From assembly GCA_021014945.1 (NCBI GenBank), contig MU266729.1:1-18499 (forward strand): a stretch of 18,499 nucleotides of DNA, read 5' to 3'. Below the pieces are notes generated by a model, which had not been told where the DNA came from, did not search any database, and worked only from the letters and a program-made list of their open reading frames with translations. Position numbers and translations under genes: made by a program. Below are positions 1 through 10,036 of this stretch, in pieces (positions within the stretch are counted from its first letter, which is position 1; each line of letters starts with the position of its first letter). The stretch comes from Leucogyrophana mollusca (taxonomy: Eukaryota; Basidiomycota; Agaricomycetes; Boletales).

Positions 1-241
1 GTATACCCTGGCTCAGATATCCGACATATATAAGCTGTAAACATCGTGGACATATGGTCGGACCTATGTATAGCGTATATTGCCTGGGAGGTATAGATTC
101 CGGATCAACGGATCAACATCTCGTCGATGTGTCAATCATATCCGTGAGATATAATTCAGATGTTTATCCTATCATTGCTCCCGTGGATCGAGAAGATAAT
201 TAATAAATTTGTCGGCTTGATATGGCGCGAAAACTATGCGC
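1..241. other. AT-rich segment without a gene
   Basis: This end of the window is visibly richer in A and T than the gene-bearing parts and carries no convincing reading frame on either strand. The AT-rich character continues to about position 340, inside the tail of the adjacent minus-strand frame, where the protein stops resembling its family. It may be non-coding or inserted DNA that replaced the 3' half of that gene. I see no terminal repeat or target duplication, and the insertion idea is inference. Confidence 0.4.
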
Positions 242-930
242 TCAATATTTATGATATATTGGTCTAATAATTCTATTTTCAAATATCTTGGGTATATATT
301 CGGCAGGTGGCCGTGTAGATATTGAGACATAGTTATTAAATTTAGATACGTCATAGGAGAGGTCGAAAAACACACCGATGATACCGAAGTACATAATCGA
401 CGGAAGGGCAATTGCCCATATCCGATACCGAGAACCATGGTAAAGGACTGCGAGCCGCCAAAGCTTCGCAGAAAGCGGGTTTGCTTAGATTATTGGAAGC
501 AATAACAAAGAAAACTTACCACTAAACCATCTCCCATCCAATTTGATATAATGAAACTGGCGGTCCCCATGCGAGATATTGAGTCGCTCCAGAGACTGTC
601 AGTGTAGCCCGTAGGGCTACCCAACAAACTAGGATCATCAAAGTAAGGTAGCAGCGCGCGCCAGGCATTGGCAACGGCGAAAAGAGTTCCCAGCAAAAAC
701 ATGATAGATATATACGCAAGTTGATACCAGGTACGTCGCCACCTGGATCGATCTAACTTGGAGCTGGGGAGGGTTTGATACAGAGAATATACACAGAGAG
801 AATAAAGAGTAATCATGATTCCGTAGGCCATGCCAGAGATGGAGGTGCTGCTTAAAAGGCTGATGTCATTCATAAACAGGTCTGTGGTCGATTCGTCGAT
901 CGTCAGCCCTACGCTTGAGCTGGGGGGCAT
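242..930 (-). pseudogene. truncated multi-pass membrane protein of an Agaricomycete-type family
   Basis: This is the N-terminal half of a hydrophobic, probably seven-helix membrane protein of the kind expanded in Agaricomycetes; its function is unknown. The start is taken at the ATG at 930-928. Exon 1 runs 930-520 and ends with NWMGDGLV, followed by a clean GTAAGT donor. A 56-bp intron (519-464) leads to exon 2 from 463, which continues LWRLAVLYHGSRYRIW and a further membrane segment (AIALPSIMYFGIIGVFF). The motif of a membrane segment, then WM-DGL, then a short W/Y-R stretch is what I remember as typical of the family. After about position 350 the frame enters AT-rich DNA, reads non-membrane sequence and stops at 244-242, so the remaining three or so helices are absent. 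A long final intron or a gene running past the window edge cannot be excluded. Confidence 0.55.
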
Positions 931-2085
931 GTTACTATCCAGAAACCGGTGGCAATGATGGCACAAGTTGACGAGCAGTTAGAGCTACACTGTCAACCTA
1001 CCAAACGATATATAGGGTAGTATGTCCACGCTGGTGGGTTGCCGAAAGCCAGACGTGGCCTACGGCCGAGGTATCCCTGATGAGGCCGTGAGTTGGAGTG
1101 TGATGGAAAATGTATTTGACTGACGCAATGCAAGTGCGCCGTGCGATGAGCCGCATCATCAATATGTAAGCAGTGGTTACGCACCCAAGGAGTCCCAGAG
1201 TCCCAAAGAATACTGACGCGAACAGAGATAGATCTCAAGAAGTAGTCCGATCAAACTGGTCACGGATGGGGCCATGGGCGTTACACTAAGTAATCCCAGC
1301 TATTTGATACGGGAACCCTTATCGTGCATTTGTATTCATTGACGGCGAATACAGACTATGTGGTTGTCGGTAGCGACGCCATATCCCAAGTTCAAGAGCA
1401 TAAGATAGTCGAAGACAAAGAGACGTTCAAGTGGGTGAGAAATATAGCTCGCCACGTGGTTATTATCCAAGATGATCATGGTGACATTTGTCATGGGGTA
1501 TCGCATCTCTTCACCTGACAACATACTGACTCGACTTGCGCACTTATTGTGCACATATCATTACAGCTGCCTTCGCCTTTGGTTGAAAGACACGGATTGG
1601 AGAAACGACAGTGGTGACCTCGCGGCCCCACTTTCCTCGAATCCCTGATCCACGCTGATCCACTCCACCATTGCTGCTGGTCAGAGGCGAAATCTTGATT
1701 TTCAGAGCACCAAACCTCGGTAAAGGTGTCTTTCGGGTTGCCCTTTGCTAGCTTTAACCCAGCTGTGTTGGCAAGTGTCTGCAGGGAATGCCACCGCGCT
1801 TCGAGGTACGAAAGCTTCGTTTTGACTTCGAAGGCCAACTTACTATTCACTGGAAGGCGTTTCTACCAGCCCCGTTTACTAGTGTTGGGCTGTATCTCAA
1901 TAAATAGGGACACCCATACGGACAGTGGCTTGTCCTGCATCGTAGAGTGTACATGCTTATGCTCGTGACTCGTGAGGCGTCACGCGAATTTATGCCGTTC
2001 GTGAGAGCCTAGTACGTCCAGTTAACTGAATGCTATCGTTGCTTCCCCACAGTCAGAAACCCGCCACGACACCATACACAGGAGC
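931..2085. other. region without a supported gene
   Basis: Two weak coding-like stretches lie here on the minus strand. At about 1220-1012 one frame reads a hydrophobic helix followed by a basic loop (YILMMRLIARRTCIASVKY). This could be a remnant of a second membrane protein, or 5' sequence of the gene downstream of it. At 1850-1491 an open frame of 119 codons starts MNSKLAFEVKTKLSYLEARW. I recognise neither, and neither has convincing splice sites or a family motif. The rest shows nothing. Confidence 0.3.
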
Positions 2086-3132
2086 AGGCAACCCCTTGTG
2101 CTTGTCACTACCTGCGGATTCATCATTATCGGGAACACCTCCGACACCGTCCCTGCAAGATTGGCTCACATATGCCTAGGAAATGGAACTTGATCTGCTT
2201 CTCGTTTGGCTGGTAGTTCGGGTTTCTCCCGCCCACGCACCGCCTTTCATACTTTACTCTCTACTAAGATTCTCATACCTTGTTCAAAGTGTTCGGCAAT
2301 TATTCCTTGACCCTTGCCGTAAACCGAATCCCTTGTAGGTTTGAACTTGCACCCAAAAACCGCCGCAGGGTACAGGGACCTTTATCTGCGGAAGGCTCGT
2401 GAATCAATTCCGAGTATTCTACACAAATCCGAATGGTTCCTCTGAACGGCTGGCGGTGCATTTGTCCAAGTACGTGCAGTCTTGTGCTGTGAACAGTATT
2501 GGATGCAAGTTCGGGTCATTTATTTGAAGGCACCCGACTTCTTCGAGAGCTACGAAGAAGGCGGCGTCGATGCTGATTTAGAGTGCGCAATCAAAGATAC
2601 TGCCGTTTCTGTTTTTGTGGATTAAAAGCAATACTTATGATGGACATTACATCCCAAAAGGTCTGTCCAGTTTACTCTTGTGTCCGTTATCCTCCCCAGT
2701 GACTCGTCGTTATCAGGTGCTATCATGATACCTGACATCTAATGCGCGCCCCGCTGGGACCCGAAGGTGTTGAGTTGCATTCCCCTTACATTCAACATTC
2801 TCACATTGAGGAAGATGTTTCGCACTCTTGATTCTGACGATGCTGATCAATTTAATCCCGGATGCCACCTGCTGTCAAATGGGCAAGTATCACCTGATGA
2901 CCCGTTTATGGGAACTCCTGCCTTCAGGTTCGGGCGGAGAATGTGGTGAGCCAAATCGTGGCCCTTCTACTCATTTGAACCCTTGATAGCCCTGGCGGAT
3001 TCTTCGTCGAAGGATCAATGTGGGCTGCGTCGTAACGATGCTCCTGCAAAGTATTGGACGCGGGCGGGAGGGAAATTGAAGTGAAACCCGAATTCACCAC
3101 AGGCTTCGTTATGTATGATACTTTGTTCATTG
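2086..3132 (+). pseudogene. decayed cytochrome P450 relic
   Basis: Pieces of a basidiomycete-type microsomal P450 occur in the right order on one strand but in shifting frames. At about 2086-2150 the post-anchor region reads RQPLV then GFIIIGNTSDT, and after a frameshift PSLQDWLTYA, matching the usual proline-rich GLPIIGN start. At about 2345-2440 there is YRDLYLRKARESIPSIL. At about 2530-2610 YEEGGVDADLECAIKDTAVSVF resembles the segment before and into the I helix, but the AG-x-DT motif is lost to a stop. At 2842-2949 DQFNPGCHLLSNG leads to FRFGRRMW followed by a stop: the haem-binding FGFGRRxC motif has Trp in place of the thiolate Cys. At about 3054-3115 DAGGREIEVKPEFTTGFVMY matches the P450 C-terminal strand. 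The total length is about half of an intact intron-bearing gene, so large internal parts are deleted. It cannot make an active enzyme. Confidence 0.78.
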
Positions 3133-3894
3133 TGCTGCTCGATTTCGGAGTTGGGCTTCTCTCTAGGTACGATTGCTTCCACGGTAGACACCCCCACCCT
3201 TCCGGTGCTGTGTCACGGACCGATCTGCTGATAGGCAGAACGCGAGGCGGGTAACCCAGAGGCTGTCTAACGCTGTTCTGGGCGGTGATGTGCTGCTCCC
3301 GAGTGATGTGACTGCCAGCGCCCAGAACTTGGCGTATTATATGCTCGTGCGTGTTCCTGTCTTTCAGTGGCTAGTTTCTGATTTGCCCGCCTACTAGGTT
3401 GGGACCTTTATCTTGTATAAACGCTTGGCCGTTACGAACTGCTGAAGTTTGTTTCCACTAGCCGCATACCACGAAGTCCACAGGACATCACTGGTGAGCT
3501 GAAATGGTGACTGATACAATGTCTAAAACCAAGGCGTAAGGCCGCAAAGGTCTTAGACAGGAGTAATGCAAATGTCGACCCAAAAATCCATGTACTTACA
3601 TCCGCATTTCCAGCTGCTTGCTATCCGACGCTAGATTTAAATGATAGATCCCTGGTGGAAAATGAAGTCTACCTGAGGTCTATATATGTTCACTGCAATG
3701 CACTACTATTTGTCATTGCCCTGAAATCCCCCGATGTGTACTCGACTTTTTCTTGATGTCTAGGACTTGTTTGAAGCCAGGTGTGCATTGAACAGAAAAC
3801 TCTGCGGAAAAGTCCGCGACTGTGCGTCGGGGCACCTCTTTGGGAAATTCAGAAATCTGCCAAAGCGCCTTGAAGCGCGTGGCTATTATCCGTC
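3133..3894. other. intergenic region between P450 relic and COQ9
   Basis: No gene, RNA or repeat could be recognised. All frames are broken by stops at short intervals and no paired splice signals give a readable product. The final part presumably holds the COQ9 promoter and 5' UTR, but I see no clear TATA box. Confidence 0.4.
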
Positions 3895-4777
3895 ATGACC
3901 ACCATTGCAAGGTGCCAGCTGGCGCATTTCTGATTTCTTCGCTAGGCGATTACTGACCCTCACGTATCGTTTTCTAGATTATTGCAGCTAGCTTTACCTC
4001 TGGTGCCGAGCCACGGATTCACTCGAGAGGCGCTTTCGCTGTCAGTCCTTTCGCTGCCTACACCGCTCGCACACTCGCAACCACTCCCGGATGCGGCCGT
4101 CTCTTCTCTCTTCGGTCAAGGAGACGATGCGCGTAGAACTCTCGTTCGCGCCTGGCTCGACGACGCCTGTATGCAGATGTCATCCTCCCAATCGCCTAAC
4201 ATAAGGCAAGTTTTGCAGACAAGGTTGAAGGCCAACGAACATGTTCTGCGGCATCTACCGGAGGTGCGCGAGTATTCGAGTCGACCATCACTCTCGTTGC
4301 TGACGCGTCGCTATAGGCGTTTGCACTCTTGGCTTCATCCTCTAAGTATCTCCCGCTGGACCCTGCACCAATCCTCACACATGCTGCCAAGGTTGCTGAT
4401 CAGGCATGTTGGATTGCCCACAGCGACGCGAAAGAGGTATGTTCAGGGACTGTCTTCTATGTCTATACTCGTGAAAATGATACCAAACTCCATAGATGTC
4501 GTGGTACGCTCGACGAGCATCAATATCTGCCATCTACTTAGCCGCAGGTGCGTTTATCTTGCATTAGAAGTTCACATACTTGTTCAAGGCCGATGTTCTG
4601 TTTTCTGGTACGGAAGAACTCCATCAATTCTCCTCTCCAGCGACGGCGAACGATTTCTTGGACTCTCTTCTCGAAGATTCATCGACTGTTGAGAAATCGC
4701 TGGATGAAGCAAAACTCTTTGGGGAGTACGTGTGGAAAAGTTGGGCTGGCATCATCAAAAGCTCTGGCGTGCTTTGA
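3895..4777 (+). CDS. COQ9: COQ9-like ubiquinone biosynthesis protein (five exons)
   Basis: COQ9 is a lipid-binding, TetR-fold protein of the mitochondrial CoQ synthome that supports COQ7 in ubiquinone synthesis (family knowledge). Modelled exons: 3895-3911, 3978-4263, 4317-4436, 4496-4547, 4617-4777, giving 211 residues, with introns of 66, 53, 59 and 69 bp. All are GT-AG and every junction keeps phase. The N-terminus reads MTTIARLLQLALPLVPSHG then FTREAL, the COQ9 signature. LFGQGDDARRTLVRAW follows near residue 40. The central SWYARRASISAIYLAAELHQ (about residues 142-161) is the most conserved COQ9 block. The end, YVWKSWAGIIKSSGVL, fits the C-terminal amphipathic helix. The start was chosen because the 17-nt exon joins in phase at AG/A to give Arg-6. 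No long mitochondrial presequence is visible; an additional upstream exon is possible. The gene appears intact. Confidence 0.9.
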
Positions 4778-5380
4778 AGATTTGACTTTTCCTCTTGACT
4801 GGCGATCATTTTCTGGTCTGTTTAGACCAGGGTATCCCAAAACTCAAATTCAGAGAGGTGGCTATACCCTATGCTCGTTGTCGTGAGAAACGTCTGCCTG
4901 GCCCTTGCTGCTCCAGCGCTCATCGCCTGCCCCTAAAGCTACCTCGTCACTCCACTCAAGTCGCCACTGGCGTTACGGACATTCTACTAGAGCAGGCCCA
5001 CCATTGCATTATTCCCATCAATCAAATGCGCCCTCATTCAGGACTCTGACGTGGCCTGGGTTGGGCCTTCCCGCGACAAGTGTGGACATTCAAGTGCAAT
5101 ATGTCATGAGTAATTGCCTTAGCATTGCCCAACGTCCGGAAGTATCGATGCGTCGCGTTTCGTTGTGGGAGGTGTTGTGAAGAGAGCAGTGCCGATCACA
5201 TGTTCCTCGGCACTTTCAAGTGGTATTTGCATCCCAAAAGGATGGCCTTGATGCTCAGGTTTACTTGTCTTCTTTACTTGTCAGGGGACCAGACACAAAG
5301 GCACCGCTATCCCTCTACTCACTCCCCAGTGCCATGCGGTCCTTTGCAGTCCTCTGCGTCAAAGACATGGCACAGTTTTC
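4778..5380. other. region downstream of COQ9, no assigned gene
   Basis: The first part is presumably the COQ9 3' UTR. From about 4872 a short frame reads a signal-peptide-like MLVVVRNVCLALAAPALIA and then stops. Another frame at 5220-5468 gives DAQVYLSSLLVRGPDTKAP, which I do not recognise. No GTAAGT or GTGAGT donors join these into one product. The region could hold a decayed gene continuing into the coding-like stretch that follows. Confidence 0.3.
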
Positions 5381-5657
5381 AATCACAACGCTTCGCTGGC
5401 CCGATCAAGAGCGCTCAACCGCATTCTACGAACCAATCAACTCACTGTCGCGCGGAATCTCAAAATGACGCTCGAGACCATACACCACCAAGACCAAGCA
5501 CTGCAGATGCTCGGCACGAGACCCTCTCGATTCGTTGCGTGTAGGTCGTAATTTCTTCTGGAATAAATCCAGTTCCGAAAGAACCTACGGTTACCCGGAG
5601 AGCGGCGAAGACACTCGATCCCGAATCTGGGCTAGGAATGGCCGCGAGGTGAAATAG
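5381..5657 (+). pseudogene. unassigned coding-like fragment with a frame change
   Basis: One frame (5381-5539) reads NHNASLARSRALNRILRTNQ, followed by LTVARNLKMTLETIHHQDQA and LQMLGTRPSRFVA. It looks like real helical protein with evenly mixed polar and hydrophobic residues. About four bases later, in the frame one base over, GRNFFWNKSSSERTYGYPES then GEDTRSRIWARNGREVK runs to a stop at 5655-5657. The two parts read as a natural continuation (RPSRFV then GRNFF), which suggests a single-base frameshift rather than an intron, since nothing of intron length lies between them. I do not recognise the family. It may be the 3' end of a decayed gene whose earlier exons lie upstream. Confidence 0.35.
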
Positions 5658-7092
5658 AAGATCCAGGCTTGAGTGATTGACAGATCTTGACCTCGAGTCT
5701 GTTCCTCAAGCTAACTTTTGCCTGATATCCTTTTAGCCATGAGGACTTCGTTCATCGTCGCCATCCATCACTGCCTCCTGCGCGTTAGCAGGACGACCGG
5801 CGCCCACAAGAGACGCAGACAGCAGAACGAGGTACGCTGCATGTCATTCCGATGCCTTGCGAGCGTGCTGTCCGTGTTGTTCATTATGGCGAGCGCAGCC
5901 CTTTCGGCGCTCCCGGTTGGGATCCGCGTGCTAAAGTTATCTCACAAGCATGGACCCTGGTGGAATCGCACAACAACATTCAGGAACTAGAATATCCCTG
6001 AAGGCCATTGCGGCATTTATGCGCAGATGTCAAGATACTAGTTTCAAAACGTACCGTTTCCGTCGACAGTTCGGCGTGTACCGCGAAAGCCCCAAGAGAG
6101 CAGCACTGCTAGTCCAGCAATTTATTCGGTGGAGTTGACACCACGGTCCAACTCGTTGGAGGGATCCATGTGGATATTGACGACCAGGTCACTGGTCATT
6201 ATCCCCGAGGCCCGGCTCATTACATGGAGAGTTTATTTGGCTTCGCAAGATTAAAGGGCGATCCGTAGCATCGTTTCCAACACCTTGCTAAGGACGAGTT
6301 AGGGAACACGCCCTTGGTCCCATGTCGTCCGCTGAGTGAGACGGGGATATCTGACACTAGTCTCCCGGAGGCAGACCAAAGTTTCGAATGAAGATAGTCA
6401 TTCCTTCTCAACAAGATTTGACATTGCTAGAGGGTGCGAAAGAAAATGTAGCTCTTCTTGCCTGGGCTATTTTTGGTTTCAAAGGTTCAGGATTAGATGT
6501 CACGTACCAAAGTAGGACCTGGTCGCTGATGACCTCTCATTGTTTGCTTGATAACACCAGGTCGCGGCCTCGCAGTATCAGTGCTCAGCAGACATTGTAC
6601 CATCGAGCCATCGGGCCACTTAGCGCCGACCCAAAGTGACTCGACCTGGATGGACCCGGTCTCCGACTCGGAGCCGTTATGGATTGCCTGGTGGACGCGT
6701 CAGCTTTTATCTCCGTTCGAGTCCGCGTAGAACCCCGAAGGTTGGGGTGGCTGCAGAAAACCACCTACGACGACCTCGACTTCGCATTCTACATACCATT
6801 CTGGCACCAATCTCGACACCGTGGTATGCCCTATGCGTTCGCGGTCCATGCTCCCAGTGGAACTAGTCCGTCGGAGGATGTGGCTAGGGTTAGGATTTGA
6901 TGACCAATCCAGCAGAAAACCACGGACGCTGACGTGAAAGAGATTATGTCTGGACGACGGCATTGCGGCAAGTGCAGCGAGGAATACATAACCTGCCGAC
7001 GGATAGTTGAAGAGGGCGAAGTCTTTTCAAAGCTTTCACGTCGTAATACACCATTATACCGCACCAGGAAGTTAAATCCGTCGACCGAAACC
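5658..7092. other. region upstream of the bZIP gene, no assigned gene
   Basis: Several short open stretches on the plus strand look protein-like but do not join into a gene. They are MRTSFIVAIHHCLLRVSRTT at about 5739, FGAPGWDPRAKVISQAWTLV near 5905, FGGVDTTVQLVGGIHVDIDD near 6125, and TTYDDLDFAFYIPFWHQSRH near 6764-6823. The last is followed by RGMPYAFAVHAPSG and a stop at 6900. No family is recognised. They may be remnants of one or more decayed genes. The final 190 bp probably contain the promoter and 5' UTR of the downstream transcription factor. Confidence 0.3.
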
Positions 7093-8957
7093 ATGCCAGA
7101 AGAAAATGCCCGTAGTGTATCCGCTGAAGTCGACGTCCGTGTTCAGCTTCGTCTGTCAAAACTGCTGATCTTATCAACTGAACTTTACCCAGGACTCTGA
7201 CTTGGAATCCCATGCAGATCAAGACAGTAATGCACAAGGGCCTAGTAAACCAGGACGAAAGAAAAATCCAAAGTACGTCGCGTCAACCACATTTCGTGTT
7301 CTTGGTCCTAACCACAACCCTCTAGCTCACAGGCAGCGCGTCGTGACCAGAACCGCATAGCCCAGCGGGAGTTTCGACTACGCAAACAGCAACGAGTACC
7401 TACCTATGCTCTTAGTCCGCGTGCACAAGTCTGACACTTGCAATCCAGATCCGTGATCTTGAAGCTCGCGTCGAGCTTCTGTCTGGGTCACAAGATGAGG
7501 CCCTTACAGATCTACGGGCTGTTCTCAAAGGTGCGCCAAATGCCGCCAGTTTTGACCTCGTGTTAAATTACGTCATTCACAGATCTCATGACTGAGAATC
7601 AAACGCTCCGCAACCTTCTCAAAAGCGTAGCTGGTTTCATCGGCGATGGCTTGGGTGGCATGGTACCCAAGATGGGCTGGAATATGACAGAGTTCAACGA
7701 CTTTGTTAACAAATCCGAGACTGACACTGCCTGGGAGAGCTTCCAGGCTCGCAGGCAAGCACAAAAGACCACACAATCCTCGAACGCCATGTCGTCCGTG
7801 CTGGGGCCCCAGAGCGCAAAAAGAGTCGCCGAAGAAAACTCAGCGGGCCCAAGCCGGAAGAAGCAGCGAAGCATGGAAGCTGACGGGGATCGCCAGGACT
7901 ATTCACTCGTCATGCCAATAAGCTCTACGGTACCTCCTGTCCCCCAGGCTAGCGTCTATTCGTCGTCAAATGGGCGGTCTTCACACAACAACATATTTTC
8001 GGATTTAATGCGCGGTCCCGACGGTGCAGCCATGTTCATGCCCCCGACGCCGTCTGGTACCCCTTCGCATTACCCTGCACCGAGTCCAAGTAGTTATCAT
8101 TCCTCTTACATGCAGTCCATGGGCATGAGCGTCGAGCCCGGCCTATCCCCTATCCCGTATTCACAAAACAAGAATGGCGCCGTCATGAGCCAACAGCGTA
8201 TACCACCTCAACAGAATCACCTCCCCCACGACGAGATAGATGACGACAGCGACCTCGACCCCCAGCAACCTAAAAAGATTGAAGCCTTCAAGCTCATACG
8301 GCGAGTTCTTGGGTGATGATCCGCGTGGTCCCAATGTTTACAGTGAATCCTTGCAGGTACCACCTCGACAACTTCATGCGCAACAGCGCGTACTGCTTGC
8401 CTTCGTCACTTCGACCAACATTAGTACAGAGGTGCGTCGATGAGCGCTAATCACTCTTCCACTTCCACTCACACCTGACGTAGAACGGTAAATCACGGTA
8501 TGTCGTAACTGTATTCCGCGACAATCGCTCCGACCAAACAAGTCTTGCAGAGAGCGCCATTGATCGCATGCTACATCCAGACCTGCGAGACCGTATCATT
8601 CTCCTACGAGGTACACCATGTATCCCATGATAACCCCACAGTGGCTCACCATTCTTCGCGCAGGCCAATTTTCGCTGGCAGACTGCATGATTGACTATAA
8701 AAAAGCGGTGACAATACATGGCGACGACGTCCTTGCACACAGTAACTGGGAAATTGCTGAGTGGTGGTTACGAAAATACGCGTTCGTCTACGTTGTCAAT
8801 CGACGAGTCTTGCATCTGACGGCTATTATCTTCGCTTAGGTACCTAGTGGAAAAAGAAACACTTGACCACTGCAATCGTTGGAGACGTGAACGCGGCGAG
8901 TCAGAGTTGAAGCTCGCGGATATTGGGGCCCGCACAGATCACGTCTCTTCCACTTAG
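7093..8957 (+). CDS. fungal AP-1-type bZIP transcription factor with DUF3425-like C-terminal domain (ten exons)
   Basis: A nuclear DNA-binding regulator. Modelled exons: 7093-7134, 7193-7272, 7326-7395, 7449-7530, 7583-8312, 8357-8431, 8484-8497, 8551-8610, 8664-8781, 8840-8957. This gives 462 residues; all introns are GT-AG, 44-58 bp, and in phase. The basic region is at about residues 42-64 (SQAARRDQNRIAQREFRLRK). It carries the fungal Yap/Pap1 signature NxxAQxxFR, and is followed by leucine-zipper heptads from IRDLEARVELL to ENQTLRNLL (about 65-103). The middle (about 140-320) is low-complexity, rich in Pro, Ser and Gln, as in activation regions. The C-terminal domain (about 323-455) reads YHLDNFMRNSAYCLPSSLRP, then DRMLHPDLRDRIILLRG, then VTIHGDDVLAHSNWEIAEWW, and matches the DUF3425 type found on many fungal bZIPs. 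Cysteine-rich redox domains of Yap1 are not seen. Exon 7 is only 14 nt. The first donor (GTCCGT, 7135) is weak, so the N-terminus is the least certain part. Confidence 0.9.
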
Positions 8958-9183
8958 AGATCACGGGTAAGCGAGATGGCGAGGAGCGAGGAGTTGTGCA
9001 TTAGGATCCCAAGCCAGGGGACATCACGATAACGTATACATATGTATTGTCTAGCGCATTGACTCATACACGAAGTTACGGATTGTCTGCTTGTGGGTGG
9101 GGGTAAGCTCAGGTGCTTAAGGAAAACGGACGACGCCCTGACCAGTCTCGAAACAACGTCGAGTGATAGCAAGGAATACCAAA

Positions 9184-9545
9184 CTACCATGAAGCCTTCT
9201 GCACGCCAGGGATCTCCCGATTCAGAGCTTTCAGTCTGAATTGGTACTGCGACGAAACCCGCATATCAGCTCCGTCTTCCTTCGTGATACTAGCGATAAA
9301 CTCACCCTGCACATGGCAAACTCGCTGATGATTCCCCGTCCCCTTCCTGATTCCGAACAGCGGTTCTTGACCGTCGTCGGACGCGTGTATTTCCCAAAAG
9401 TATTGAGCTGGAGCTGGGCCTGGTGTCGCACCTGTGGTGAGAGGGATTCATTGCGAGCGACGTATAGGTATGCGCGGCGAAGTATCTCGTTGGCGTTCAC
9501 GATGTTGCGCGCTTTGATGTCCCTCAGGACCCGAGCGTTAGGCAT
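9184..9545 (-). CDS. MRP2: mitochondrial small-subunit ribosomal protein uS14m (MRP2-like)
   Basis: uS14m binds 3'-domain rRNA in the head of the mitochondrial 30S-like subunit. Exon 1 is 9545-9306, the intron 9305-9247 (59 bp, GTGAGT to CAG) and exon 2 is 9246-9184, giving 100 residues. NARVLRDIKARN at the front, QAQLQLNTFGKYTRPTTVKN RC in the middle, and CR joined to YQFRLKALNREIPGVQKASW at the end are diagnostic and correspond to yeast Mrp2 along its length. Reading through the intron destroys this conserved tail, which supports the splice. The ATG at 9545 begins just before the conserved NAR, while yeast has about 17 residues before it. A possible extra first exon (ATG TCT at 9626-9621, weak GTTTAC donor, 42-bp intron, acceptor at 9579) would add a basic 11-residue extension. 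It lies head to head with the small gene to the right. Confidence 0.93.
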
Positions 9546-9811
9546 GGCAAGAGAGTATTTTTTGAGGAGGAACGAAACCTATTGGAGCTGGCGCTGAGTA
9601 GTTCAAGGCCTTCGGTAAACAGACATAAACACCGCGACTCTACTCGGCGCCGCCCGGACAGTCAATTTCAGATTTCTGCCATTGCCTCAACTTCACCAAG
9701 TGAGCTTCACCCTCTTTAAAATTACAGGCGGATATGGGCAGAGAGCTGGTAAGTTGGTATTCTCACATACAAAGGTGATTCTTAACACCTGGTGCGCACG
9801 AAAGCGATAGA
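9546..9811. promoter_or_regulatory. divergent promoter region between uS14m and the small membrane protein gene
   Basis: The two genes start 266 bp apart in opposite directions, so both promoters must lie here or overlap the 5' UTRs. On the plus strand a strong donor (GTAAGT at 9749) and an acceptor (AG at 9809-9810), with a CTTAAC branch-like site near 9780, define a probable 62-bp intron ending one base before the ATG at 9812. I see no clear TATA or CCAAT element. Shared regulation of a mitochondrial ribosomal protein and its neighbour is plausible but is inference. Confidence 0.5.
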
Positions 9812-10036
9812 ATGCCCATATCCAGAACTCTCCGATTTACACACCAACAACGCCGCACAGTCGTCTCATCACTCTTCGTTCTTACTTTCTTTGCATCGGT
9901 GTTGACGGTGTCCGCGTCGAACATTCTTCCCTGCCCCGTCCGACATAACCGGCACCGATACGCTGATAGTGAGAGGAGACAGGGCGCGGCTGTGGTAGAG
10001 AAAAGACCGAGGAGGTGGATAGAAGAAACAATATGA
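9812..10036 (+). CDS. small single-pass membrane protein (74 aa), function unknown
   Basis: A 74-residue protein with a basic N-terminus (MPISRTLRFTHQQRRT), one hydrophobic helix at about residues 17-35 (VVSSLFVLTFFASVLTVSA), then SNILPCP and a charged tail ending VVEKRPRRWIEETI. The basic start followed by a single helix would suit the inner mitochondrial membrane or the secretory pathway; the sequence alone does not decide. It resembles, from memory, small conserved Agaricomycete proteins with an SNxLPCP motif after the helix and RRWIEE near the end, but I know no function. The probable 5' UTR intron immediately before the ATG supports this start and argues that it is transcribed. No terminator signal is recognisable after the stop. 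Confidence 0.65.
   Translation: MPISRTLRFTHQQRRTVVSSLFVLTFFASVLTVSASNILPCPVRHNRHRYADSERRQGAAVVEKRPRRWIEETI

Noticed and set aside
3982..4692. Single 236-codon plus-strand open frame
   Set aside because: It reads through COQ9 introns. The correct product uses the first part only and then changes frame at three splice junctions.
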